The notes under the pieces: generated by a model
Told to the model about the DNA's origin: nothing
Databases searched by the model: none
Seen by the model: only the letters and a program-made list of their open reading frames with translations
Program-made: the position numbers and the translations under genes
In this document: positions 1 through 5,893 of the stretch, piece by piece
How the letters are laid out: every line of letters begins with the position of its first letter
How positions within the stretch are numbered: position 1 is the stretch's first letter
Origin: CAYYYA01 sp964487895
GTDB lineage: Bacteria; Patescibacteriota; Patescibacteriia; UBA1558; 2-01-FULL-52-15
Direction of reading: 5' to 3'
Length of the DNA stretch: 8,204 nucleotides
Assembly: GCA_964487895.1 (NCBI GenBank)
Contig: CAZASM010000037.1
Coordinates: 1-8,204, forward strand

Positions 1-208
1 GTCCAAAAATTGGATCGGCTTTGGGAGAGCCTCCGCTATCATGTTCCCGTTCCTTAGCTTCATGCTTCTGGTCTCTCGCTTCTCTTTCCTGAGCCACTGC
101 GGCTTCTTTATTTCTTTCCGCCGCCTTCAAAGTTGCTTCAGCAGCTTTTTCTTCAGCTTCAGCAGCTTTTTTCATAGCTTCATCCTGCTGTCGTTCTTCG
201 TCTGCCAT
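1..208 (-). CDS. Charged Ala/Glu/Lys-rich coiled-coil-like protein, 3' end cut by window
   Basis: The minus frame is open from an ATG at 206-208 to the window edge (69 complete codons), so only the N-terminus is seen. The product begins MADEERQQDEAMKKAAEAEE and continues with repeated KAAEA/AEE-type stretches, almost without hydrophobic residues, and then turns to a Gly/Ser/Pro-containing stretch (SGGSPKADPIFG) just before the edge. That composition predicts a long charged helix or coiled coil followed by a linker. No signal peptide or membrane segment lies in the visible part. The start is well supported: an AAAGGA ribosome site lies nine bases upstream and a TATAAT box lies further up. The plus-strand frame over the same bases is a Phe/Ser-rich shadow. 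I do not recognise the family; TolA-like or other low-complexity helical proteins look similar by composition alone, so no function is assigned. Confidence 0.75.
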   Translation of the reverse strand, partial: MADEERQQDEAMKKAAEAEEKAAEATLKAAERNKEAAVAQEREARDQKHEAKEREHDSGGSPKADPIFG

Positions 209-265
209 ATGATGGTATCCTTTCAATTCTTTCGAATAATTAATTATTAGATAGACCTTTCTACT

Positions 266-271
266 ATTATA
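266..271 (-). promoter_or_regulatory. Candidate -10 box (TATAAT) for the gene at 1-208
   Basis: On the minus strand a perfect TATAAT lies about 58 bases upstream of the ATG at 208. No good -35 hexamer is visible at 16-18 bases spacing (AATACT at 17). It would give a leader of about 50 bases that contains the AAAGGA ribosome site. The DNA around it is AT-rich, so a chance match is possible. Confidence 0.4.
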
Positions 272-357
272 GACGTCCATAACGAGATAGTATTACTCAC
301 TGACTCAAAAAATTAATAGGGAAATCTTGCGCTTTTGAAGCAAAGTAGTATTGTATA

Positions 358-366
358 TGCTATTAA
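358..366 (+). promoter_or_regulatory. Candidate extended -10 (TGCTATTAA) for the zinc-ribbon gene
   Basis: TGC followed by TATTAA resembles an extended -10 element and lies about 57 bases before the ATG at 424. The nearest -35-like hexamer, TTGAAG at 335-340, is spaced 20 bases away, which is too long, so any activity would rely on the extended -10. In the leader, AACCT at 393-397 can pair with AGGTT at 411-415, which overlaps the ribosome site; whether this matters is unknown. Confidence 0.25.
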
Positions 367-423
367 TGTTCGTTAGTTTTCAAAAACTGAGCAACCTACT
401 AACCCACGGGAGGTTAAAGTACG

Positions 424-645
424 ATGCCGGTAATCCCGAGCAAGAAACGCCCTCTGCAGTTAGCCTGTTCCCATTGTCTTACAGTAAATACGACCTGGGT
501 CATCAACACTAGCGGACAGCACCTCTCATTCCGTTGGCTGCGCCGCTTCTGTACCCACTGTTCCAAGCCTCTACCTCTAAAGACTTACGATCATCTGCGA
601 CGAGACGGGTACAAATTCCCGTCTGAAGTTTCGGAGATCGAATGA
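424..645 (+). CDS. Small double-CxxC zinc-ribbon protein, 73 aa
   Basis: This is the only plus-strand gene that I accept in the window. It starts at an ATG ten bases after a strong GGGAGG ribosome site (408-413) and stops at TGA. The 73-residue product has two CxxC knuckles, CSHC at 15-18 and CTHC at 43-46, separated by 24 residues, which is the layout of a zinc ribbon. Basic residues cluster near the N-terminus (SKKRP) and around the second knuckle (RWLRRF), which would suit contact with nucleic acid or another protein. There is no membrane segment. The gene ends ten bases before a terminator hairpin. Its base composition is richer in GC than the flanking intergenic DNA. No specific family is recognised; a DNA- or RNA-binding role or a zinc-stabilised accessory role is inference only. 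Confidence 0.75.
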   Translation: MPVIPSKKRPLQLACSHCLTVNTTWVINTSGQHLSFRWLRRFCTHCSKPLPLKTYDHLRRDGYKFPSEVSEIE

Positions 646-654
646 GTCCCAACC

Positions 655-685
655 AAAAAACCCTATGCCATCGTGGTATAGGGTT
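655..685. terminator. Bidirectional terminator between zinc-ribbon gene and murD
   Basis: A 12-bp stem (AACCCTATGCCA at 659-670 with TGGTATAGGGTT at 674-685, one G-T pair) closes a three-base loop, TCG. On the minus strand it is followed at once by six T (655-660), which makes a standard intrinsic terminator 15 bases after the murD stop. On the plus strand it lies just after the stop at 645 and is followed by a T-rich tract (TGTTTTGTTTC), weaker but plausible, so both convergent genes can end here. Confidence 0.85.
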
Positions 686-700
686 GCTGTTTTGTTTCAG

Positions 701-2107
701 CTACGAAATCTGCGAGACTCCCTCTTTAAACTGTCGTCCTCGATCTTTATAATCTGTAAATAACCCAAAGCTTGCACAAGCTGGTGACAATATTACCACA
801 TCACCAGAAGTAGCGATTTTTTGCATCGCTGACATAATCTCCGCCATAGTCTGACAGCCTTCGATCAATTGAATCTTCGTCACACCAATAGCCTGCTTAA
901 TATTCATCCACTCGTCTCCAATGCCAATGATTGCTTTGATGGAACTACTCGTTTGAATAACCTTTCCTAACTCAGTGAAATCACTGTGTTTGGATGAACC
1001 ACCAAGTATCAAAACTTTTGGTTGATCAAAAGCTTTGATCGCTGCGATGGCAGACTCTGGCGTGGTTGAAATTGAATCATTATAATATTTCACTCCGTTC
1101 ACTTCGCTGACAAATTCTAACCGGTGCTCCAAGCCTTTGAAAGCTTTGACAGCTGAAATAATATGTTCATTATCAATCTGCAAAACTTTGGCAGTTAAAA
1201 TTGCGGCGCAGACATTTTCCCAATTGTGTTGACCGACTAAGGAGATATCGGATACGGGCATAATCGATTCTTCCACGCCATTCAACTGAACGATGAAGCT
1301 GCCGTCGCGGACGAAGCAATTGGCTTCGGCATTTTGCGGCGAGGACAGCTCAACCCGCTTCGCCGTAGCTTCAGCGAGGCGAGGAGCTGTCCCTACAGCA
1401 ACGCCAAACTTTTTTGCTTTCGATTGCTGTGCAATTTTAACAGACGCTGGATAACCGACATTATAAATAACCGTATTGTTCTCCGTTTGAAATTTGGTAA
1501 TGCCAGCTTTAGCTTCGATATATTCCTCCTGACTAAGATGATAATCCAAATGTTCCGACGTTACCATTAAGACTACCGCAATCTGCGGACTTTTGGTCAC
1601 ATCAGCTAACTGAAAACTAGATAATTCTAAAATCGTGATCGAATTATCATTTAGCTGATCTAAAAATTGTAAAGGTGACTTACCAATGTTACCACCAAGA
1701 AAAACCTGATCACGTGCTGAAGAAATAATATTATATAACAATTGCGCAGTAGTGCCTTTACCTTTCGTTCCTGTGACACCAATAACCAAACCTTTAGCTT
1801 CAGCCAAAAATAATTTAGTGTTAGAAATTATCACCACACCAGCTTTGATCGCTTGCTGAATTTCTGCTCGCTCTAGGCGAATACCTGGAGTACGACTGAC
1901 ATAATCAAATTGTGTCAGATCACCAAATAAACCAATGTGAAAAGTAACCGATTGAGCTTCATATTTCTGACGTAGTTCTAAAGCTATTTCCTTCTCGTCA
2001 AAAACTGTGATGATAGCACCACGCGTCAATAACAAATCAGTCATCGCTTGACCTTCGATGGCAAATCCGAGAATAGCAACTTTTTTGACTTGGAATTCCA
2101 TAGACAT
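701..2107 (-). CDS. murD: UDP-N-acetylmuramoyl-L-alanine--D-glutamate ligase (MurD)
   Basis: MurD is the cytoplasmic ATP-dependent ligase that adds D-glutamate to UDP-MurNAc-L-Ala in peptidoglycan precursor synthesis. The 468-residue product has the expected Mur ligase order: an N-terminal nucleotide-sugar domain (VAILGFAIEGQA, 10-21), the ATP loop GTKGKGTT (113-120), ELSSFQL (161-167), HLDYH (186-190) with a nearby Lys200 that could be the carbamylated lysine, GQHNWEN (292-298), LEHRLEF (326-332), NDSISTTP (343-350) and the MurD-type C-terminal signature SPACASFGLF (441-450) followed by DRGRQF. Length is normal for the family (about 440-470). The start is uncertain between ATG at 2107 and ATG at 2101; neither has a ribosome site, and a promoter lies so close that the message may be leaderless. 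Residues about 240-262 are encoded by a GC-rich inverted-repeat segment. No other mur or fts gene is adjacent, so it stands outside a dcw cluster. Confidence 0.95.
   Translation of the reverse strand: MSMEFQVKKVAILGFAIEGQAMTDLLLTRGAIITVFDEKEIALELRQKYEAQSVTFHIGLFGDLTQFDYVSRTPGIRLERAEIQQAIKAGVVIISNTKLFLAEAKGLVIGVTGTKGKGTTAQLLYNIISSARDQVFLGGNIGKSPLQFLDQLNDNSITILELSSFQLADVTKSPQIAVVLMVTSEHLDYHLSQEEYIEAKAGITKFQTENNTVIYNVGYPASVKIAQQSKAKKFGVAVGTAPRLAEATAKRVELSSPQNAEANCFVRDGSFIVQLNGVEESIMPVSDISLVGQHNWENVCAAILTAKVLQIDNEHIISAVKAFKGLEHRLEFVSEVNGVKYYNDSISTTPESAIAAIKAFDQPKVLILGGSSKHSDFTELGKVIQTSSSIKAIIGIGDEWMNIKQAIGVTKIQLIEGCQTMAEIMSAMQKIATSGDVVILSPACASFGLFTDYKDRGRQFKEGVSQIS
1343..1392. repeat. GC-rich nested inverted repeat inside murD
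   Basis: GGACAGCTC (1343-1351) and GAGCTGTCC (1384-1392) are perfect 9-bp inverted arms 32 bases apart. Inside them GCTTCGC (1356-1362) and GCGAGGC (1374-1380) form a second, 7-bp stem with one G-T pair. The segment encodes roughly APRLAEATAKRVELSS (residues about 241-256) of MurD in frame. It is clearly richer in GC than the surrounding murD sequence. It could be an inserted palindromic element tolerated in a surface loop, or simply local sequence bias. Confidence 0.5.
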
Positions 2108-2115
2108 ACGCCCAT

Positions 2116-2144
2116 AGCGTAATAGAATTACTAGCTTTGGTCAA
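2116..2144 (-). promoter_or_regulatory. Candidate murD promoter, TTGACC-17-TACGCT
   Basis: On the minus strand TTGACC (2144-2139) is followed after 17 bases by TACGCT (2121-2116), a weak -10 (three of six consensus positions). Only eight bases separate the -10 from the ATG at 2107, so transcription would start at or next to the start codon. The same TTGACC and 17-base spacing occur before the gene at 5890-6351, which raises my confidence a little. Confidence 0.4.
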
Positions 2145-2152
2145 TAAGAAAA

Positions 2153-2180
2153 TCCCCACGCCTAGAATCAGACGTGGGGA
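2153..2180 (-). terminator. Intrinsic terminator after the radical SAM gene
   Basis: TCCCCACG (2153-2160) and CGTGGGGA (2173-2180) form a perfect 8-bp GC-rich stem with a 12-base loop, 29 bases past the stop of the radical SAM gene. On the minus strand it is followed by ATTTTCTTATT, a moderately T-rich tail. It separates this gene from murD, whose candidate promoter begins immediately downstream. Confidence 0.75.
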
Positions 2181-2209
2181 CGGTTTGAATAATTTGCAGA
2201 CCAAGCGTG

Positions 2210-4147
2210 TTACTTGGTGGCGGACTTCAGCATGGAGGGCACCATGAAAGCGAAGCGCAGAGCGTAGACGACCTCACTGAAGGCGTAAGGCAACATCTGC
2301 ACGTGCGGCAGTGGATTCCAAAGGAGGTTCCACCGCTTACGGCCGTAGTTGATCCAGAAGTTATTGAGCCAGCGACGTGAGACGTGCCGACCGAAAGTCA
2401 ACTGGAACCAATCGGCCACAGTGTGAGCACGATCAGCCAGCTGTGTCCGACGTTCGGCCAGAGCTGGAGCACATTCAACTTCGAAGACAACGTGCTGGAA
2501 GATGAAGAACTCCCGCAAGAAGAGCGCGAAGTAGCGAACATGCCGACCGAGCTCCAACACCAGATGCTTCGATAGTGACAGCGCTGGCGATCCAGGACGA
2601 CGATCGTCCCAATCGCGATAGCGCCGAAAACCGGAGATCATCGGGTGTGTCTGCTCGACCAGAGCCGACCAGCGGTACCAGACATAGTTGCGTAACAGAC
2701 TGAGACGCAGGTGTGGTATCTGACTACGCTTCAGAGCCCGGACCATATTGGCTACAGTGTAGACCTGTCGCCAAGCCGCTTGATACGTCTCCCTCCACTC
2801 CTCACGTGACATCAGAGGGTGGTCCATTACTGGGCGGAAAGAATCATAGCGCCAAAGCTCAGCGTCCATGGGTTGACCGCTGACCACCATCCGAACGTGG
2901 TCTTCACTGCCTGGCAATGGAGTCAGGATGAAAAGTGAAACTTGATCCGCTCCTTTCTCCATCAGTTGCCGAACATCCTCGCGCACCGAGGTCGGTGTAT
3001 CGTGTTGAAAACCCACGATATAAGCCGTGTGAATCATCACGCCGAGATCATGGCAACGTTGCCACAACTGCTCGTATTCTGCCACCCTGTTCTGAGGCTT
3101 ACCAGCAGCAGTCAGGTTCAGTGCGTTCATGGACTCGACGCCCATGAAAATCTGACTGCAACCAGCAGCTGCCAGCTTCTCCAAGAACCGCGGTATCTTA
3201 CCACAGGCCAGATCAGCTTCAATCATGAAACCAATCTTGTAACCTTCGGCTCGTAGCGCGATCAGTCCATCGAGAATCTGCTCCCAGAGTGGGTTGCGAC
3301 CAAAGTTGTCATCAGTGATGAAAAAAGACGCATGCCCAAACTTGATGCAGGCGTTCTTCACCAAGGTGATGATAGCTGCTGGATCACGGTAGCGATTCTC
3401 TCTGCCCTGCACATTGATGATCGTGCAGAAGCTGCAGATGAAGGGACAACCACGACCCGAGTCGCAAGTCAGGATACGAGTGGCAAAGCAATCCAGGAAG
3501 TACAGGTCATCGAACTCAGGCAACGGAGCTGTCTGAAGATTCGGACGACCTCCGCGGTAGAGCTGTTTGGGTTGGTCTGACAAAATATCTGCCAAAGCCT
3601 GACGCCAAACTTCCTCAGCCTCACCGTGAAAAACGATGACGCCTTTGTCCATGACCGACTGAATCTCAGGTGGCATCCGATGTGGACTAGGAATGTCCGG
3701 TCGTCTCTTGTCCTCGACTCCATCCAACAGGGTGGAGATTGAACCAGAAACATGGAATCCACCGATGACACAGGTAGCCCCAACGGCCTGCCAACGATCC
3801 ATCAGATCACAGGCACGATTGAACTGAGCAGTCTGCACAGCGACGAGACAGACGATCAATTTGGTTCCCTTTTCAGGAAACCGCTTGATCAACCTCTTCA
3901 GACGCTGAGCGTGACTGGCGATACCGTCCTCGAGCATGTGAATTTCTCGTGGCACATGACCAGGCAAGACACCCTCCAGTGCCTCACGGGTCAGTGTGTT
4001 GAGCACAGCCGTACTATTGGACGGCAGTACCGCGCGACCAAAACGAAAGGTAAAACCATCTTCATCATAGCCAGCGGGCTTGATCAGAATCACGACGACC
4101 TTCTTGGTGCTTGGAAGCACCAATTTGTGTTCAGCAATAGCAACCAT
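2210..4147 (-). CDS. B12-binding-type radical SAM enzyme, 645 aa
   Basis: The radical SAM signature is explicit: GRGCPFICSFC at 231-241 gives the CxxxCxxC cluster ligands C234, C238 and C241. Downstream come ITDDNFGRN (277-285), MGVES (335-339) and LTPLPGSED (408-416), all typical of the subfamily that carries an N-terminal cobalamin-binding Rossmann domain. Residues 1-195 look like that domain (for example VIGGFHVSG at 127-135), but the classical DxHxxG cobalamin histidine motif is absent, as in many relatives. Residues about 460-645 are a Trp/Arg/Phe-rich tail that I do not recognise. The ATG at 4147 has a good AAGGAG site six bases upstream. The gene is about 55% GC where I counted, against about 32-40% in the genes to the right, which suggests transfer. 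Substrate and reaction (methylation, ring rearrangement or other) cannot be told. It sits alone between two terminators. Confidence 0.9.
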   Translation of the reverse strand: MVAIAEHKLVLPSTKKVVVILIKPAGYDEDGFTFRFGRAVLPSNSTAVLNTLTREALEGVLPGHVPREIHMLEDGIASHAQRLKRLIKRFPEKGTKLIVCLVAVQTAQFNRACDLMDRWQAVGATCVIGGFHVSGSISTLLDGVEDKRRPDIPSPHRMPPEIQSVMDKGVIVFHGEAEEVWRQALADILSDQPKQLYRGGRPNLQTAPLPEFDDLYFLDCFATRILTCDSGRGCPFICSFCTIINVQGRENRYRDPAAIITLVKNACIKFGHASFFITDDNFGRNPLWEQILDGLIALRAEGYKIGFMIEADLACGKIPRFLEKLAAAGCSQIFMGVESMNALNLTAAGKPQNRVAEYEQLWQRCHDLGVMIHTAYIVGFQHDTPTSVREDVRQLMEKGADQVSLFILTPLPGSEDHVRMVVSGQPMDAELWRYDSFRPVMDHPLMSREEWRETYQAAWRQVYTVANMVRALKRSQIPHLRLSLLRNYVWYRWSALVEQTHPMISGFRRYRDWDDRRPGSPALSLSKHLVLELGRHVRYFALFLREFFIFQHVVFEVECAPALAERRTQLADRAHTVADWFQLTFGRHVSRRWLNNFWINYGRKRWNLLWNPLPHVQMLPYAFSEVVYALRFAFMVPSMLKSATK

Positions 4148-4185
4148 GACACTCTCCTTGGCTGATACGTACTTCGAAAGACTAC

Positions 4186-4206
4186 AGACGACCGATTTGA
4201 TCGTCT
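4186..4206. repeat. Inverted repeat in the radical SAM gene leader
   Basis: On the minus strand AGACGATC, a five-base loop and GGTCGTCT form an 8-bp hairpin with one wobble pair, 39 bases upstream of the ATG at 4147. It could be an operator or a leader hairpin. It is not followed by a T tract in the sense direction, so it is not a terminator. No convincing -10/-35 pair was found in the 229-base region 4148-4376. Confidence 0.3.
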
Positions 4207-4324
4207 AGTTATTGGTGTAAAACTTTCCTCTATTAAAGAGCGAACTATCTCAAATCGAAATAGTGATAAGTTTAAAGGTACTACAGGAAGCTAGTTTCGT
4301 AAACTGCCCAAGCGGTTTAAACCA

Positions 4325-4353
4325 AAAACAGCCTCCGAGTTGAAAGCTGTTTT
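4325..4353 (-). terminator. Intrinsic terminator after the MliC-like gene
   Basis: AAAACAGC (4325-4332) and GCTGTTTT (4346-4353) form an 8-bp stem around a 13-base loop, 23 bases beyond the stop codon at 4377. On the minus strand the stem ends in a run of five T. The stem is short in GC, so efficiency may be moderate. Confidence 0.65.
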
Positions 4354-4376
4354 ACTTGTCTACCTAGAAATATTGT

Positions 4377-5255
4377 TTAGAGCCACTTCAAGCTTCTGAC
4401 GATATTTTCCATCATAGTTTTAATTTTTTCTTGATCGAATTCCACTATGCCTTGATCCGTTGGATAATTATCAATATTCATGGAATGTATGGTGTACTCC
4501 ATAACATAGCAGTGACTATTTCGGATTGTGCGATAACTAGTCGTGTCATAAAAATTACCAGCACCAGCACCATTGGACGAAATAACATCGTAGTTAATAC
4601 CGTTAATTGCTGCTGTTGTTGTAGCTAAAGTACTGCCGTACTCTGGTAATAGACAATTAGCAACTGCTTCGGGTGAAGTCCCTGTGCCAAGAGTTAAACG
4701 GGCATCGCCAAAATTTGTCTGTGGTTGAAATTCTTTTGGTATCACAACCTTCGCTAAAAGTTTTCCGGTGGTTGTTGCATTGAACATCCAATCAGTAGTC
4801 ACCTGCCCATCGCTACCAGATAGATTACCAATAGTTGGATAGTTGAAACGGAATGTATTAGCTGTATCGACAAAGGTATTACTATCGACATCGTTACGAG
4901 ATACTTTTCCTGACAGACAATTAGTAAATAATTTAGTCTCTCCATCAGACAAAGAAGCATTATCTCCTTCTGTCAAAAAAGTGAAGGCAGCTAACTCATA
5001 ACGACCACCGAACTCTGACTCAACTTGTGATAAAGTAACTTTCTTCTCATTAGCTAAGGTCAAGACTACTTGCTGATCAGTGAAGACTGCAGGTAAGATA
5101 CCTTCCTCACAATAATAAGTCATCATGGTCTCCACCGGTGGAGTAGGCAAAGGAGTGCCCACAGTTTGTGGCTTCTGACTCAGGAGATAGACACTAATCA
5201 CGACCAAGATTAAGACCGCGATAACAACGAGCCAAATGCTGGTATTTTTATTCAT
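4377..5255 (-). CDS. Membrane-anchored extracytoplasmic protein with MliC-like domain, 292 aa
   Basis: The N-terminus has one hydrophobic helix (residues 7-25) after MNKNTS, with no lipobox cysteine, so the protein is probably anchored with its bulk outside. After a Pro/Thr linker (30-42), residues 46-115 resemble the MliC fold (membrane-bound inhibitor of C-type lysozyme): YYCEEG, the beta-rich core, FGGRYE (82-87), FTFLTEGDNASL (91-102) and TNC (111-113), with C49 and C113 placed for the family disulphide. The Ser and Lys that I recall as inhibitory in MliC align with F82 and E96, so inhibition of lysozyme is doubtful. Residues 130-292 form a second, unrecognised domain (FRFNYP ... CYVMEYTIHS ... 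ENIVRSLKWL) with C201 and C249. An in-frame TAG two codons upstream fixes the ATG as the first possible start; no ribosome site lies at the usual distance. It has its own promoter and terminator. Confidence 0.75.
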   Translation of the reverse strand: MNKNTSIWLVVIAVLILVVISVYLLSQKPQTVGTPLPTPPVETMMTYYCEEGILPAVFTDQQVVLTLANEKKVTLSQVESEFGGRYELAAFTFLTEGDNASLSDGETKLFTNCLSGKVSRNDVDSNTFVDTANTFRFNYPTIGNLSGSDGQVTTDWMFNATTTGKLLAKVVIPKEFQPQTNFGDARLTLGTGTSPEAVANCLLPEYGSTLATTTAAINGINYDVISSNGAGAGNFYDTTSYRTIRNSHCYVMEYTIHSMNIDNYPTDQGIVEFDQEKIKTMMENIVRSLKWL

Positions 5256-5303
5256 ACGCTAGACTGAGTTAATAGTTAGAGTATTACTTAAACCTCCAAC
5301 GGC

Positions 5304-5331
5304 ATTATAGCAGATAACCCATATTTATTAA
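5304..5331 (-). promoter_or_regulatory. Promoter for the MliC-like gene, TTAATA-16-TATAAT with extended -10
   Basis: The minus strand shows TGCTATAAT (5312-5304), a perfect extended -10, with TTAATA (5331-5326, four of six -35 positions) 16 bases upstream. It predicts a leader of about 40 bases. That leader carries GGAGG at 5297-5293, too far (37 bases) from the ATG at 5255 to act as its ribosome site, and no ATG follows it closely. This lets the MliC-like gene be transcribed apart from the operon upstream. Confidence 0.65.
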
Positions 5332-5336
5332 GGGTT
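5316..5336. repeat. Imperfect inverted repeat over the -35 of the MliC-like gene promoter
   Basis: AACCC (5316-5320) and GGGTT (5332-5336) flank an 11-base AT-rich centre that contains the -35 hexamer and part of the spacer. The placement is that of an operator; it could also be a weak hairpin after the gene ending at 5339, but there is no T tract. Confidence 0.3.
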
Positions 5337-5338
5337 CA

Positions 5339-5893
5339 CTATTCCTGCACTTCTGTCAGAGCAGTACCTTCAACTTTGAAATAACGGCTAACCCCAACAG
5401 TTGGCTGAGTCGTCATGGACTCGCCAATTCCACGTTCACCATAATTGACCACAATCATACCATTGAGAAAGCCTGTAGTCTGGGGAGCAATGCGATCCCC
5501 AAGTAAAATAGCGTTCGTACCTTGATATCCAGTCGCCGTCTTCAAAGCTACGACTAAATAATAAAATATTCCACTACCTCCTGTCTCTTGTGTCAGGAGA
5601 AAAGCAGAGTCTACCGAGCCATCAGAGTTAAAGTCATCATCAACTTGATTACCAAAATATCTCGTAGTTGTCTTACTTGTTGATCCTGCAATGTTTTCTT
5701 CTGCCACACCTGCGACTAATTTCACTGCCTTATGATCAATGACATAGGTCGTGTCCTTGATACTAACGGGTACAACTGGTGGCACAATAATAATATCATC
5801 ATTGAGAATATTAAATTTAAACATTCCTACAGCAACGATGATGAAAATTCCTAAGACAATAAGTCCGACGATAATAATGATTGAACGTTTCAT
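5339..5893 (-). CDS. Membrane-anchored extracytoplasmic protein with Asp-rich loop, 184 aa
   Basis: MKRS is followed by a strongly hydrophobic helix (4-24) with no lipobox, then an extracytoplasmic portion. The conserved-looking core runs from IKDTTYVIDHKAVKLVAG (45-62) through TRYFGNQVDDDFNSDGSVD to FLLTQETGGSGIFYYLVVAL and LLGDRIAPQ. The acidic stretch DDDFNSDGSVD has D-x-N-x-D-G spacing like a calcium-binding loop of EF-hand or dockerin type, although only one copy is present. I associate this protein type with candidate-phyla bacteria, where it is annotated as hypothetical; that is from memory. The ATG overlaps the upstream TGA (ATGA, 5890-5893) and lacks a clear ribosome site, so translation is probably coupled to the preceding gene. 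Function is unknown; being next to an MliC-like anchored protein suggests a shared surface or envelope role. Confidence 0.8.
   Translation of the reverse strand: MKRSIIIIVGLIVLGIFIIVAVGMFKFNILNDDIIIVPPVVPVSIKDTTYVIDHKAVKLVAGVAEENIAGSTSKTTTRYFGNQVDDDFNSDGSVDSAFLLTQETGGSGIFYYLVVALKTATGYQGTNAILLGDRIAPQTTGFLNGMIVVNYGERGIGESMTTQPTVGVSRYFKVEGTALTEVQE

Noticed and set aside
235..248. Perfect 14-base palindrome AATAATTAATTATT in the leader of the gene at 1-208
   Set aside because: It is made only of A and T in an AT-rich intergenic region, where such palindromes arise easily; no second copy supports an operator.
41..250. Plus-strand 69-codon open frame rich in Phe and Ser
   Set aside because: It is the reverse of the Glu/Lys/Ala-rich minus-strand gene, has no ribosome site, and its composition is the expected mirror of that gene.
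209..423. Possible tRNA, riboswitch or CRISPR leader in the divergent intergenic region
   Set aside because: No cloverleaf, no direct repeats and no recognisable aptamer core were found; only candidate promoter elements and ribosome sites are visible.
1334..1570. Plus-strand 78-codon frame inside murD
   Set aside because: It begins in the GC-rich palindrome and runs antisense to conserved MurD blocks; no ribosome site or recognisable protein feature.
2384..4165. Several open frames on both strands within the radical SAM gene (for example 2942-3256, 3469-3783 and 3752-4165)
   Set aside because: GC-rich coding DNA has few chance stops; these frames show no domain pattern and overlap a gene with intact catalytic motifs.
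5479..5499. Inverted repeat TGGGGA/TCCCCA inside the 184-aa protein gene
   Set aside because: Six-base arms within conserved coding sequence, no compositional change and no insert in the protein; probably chance.
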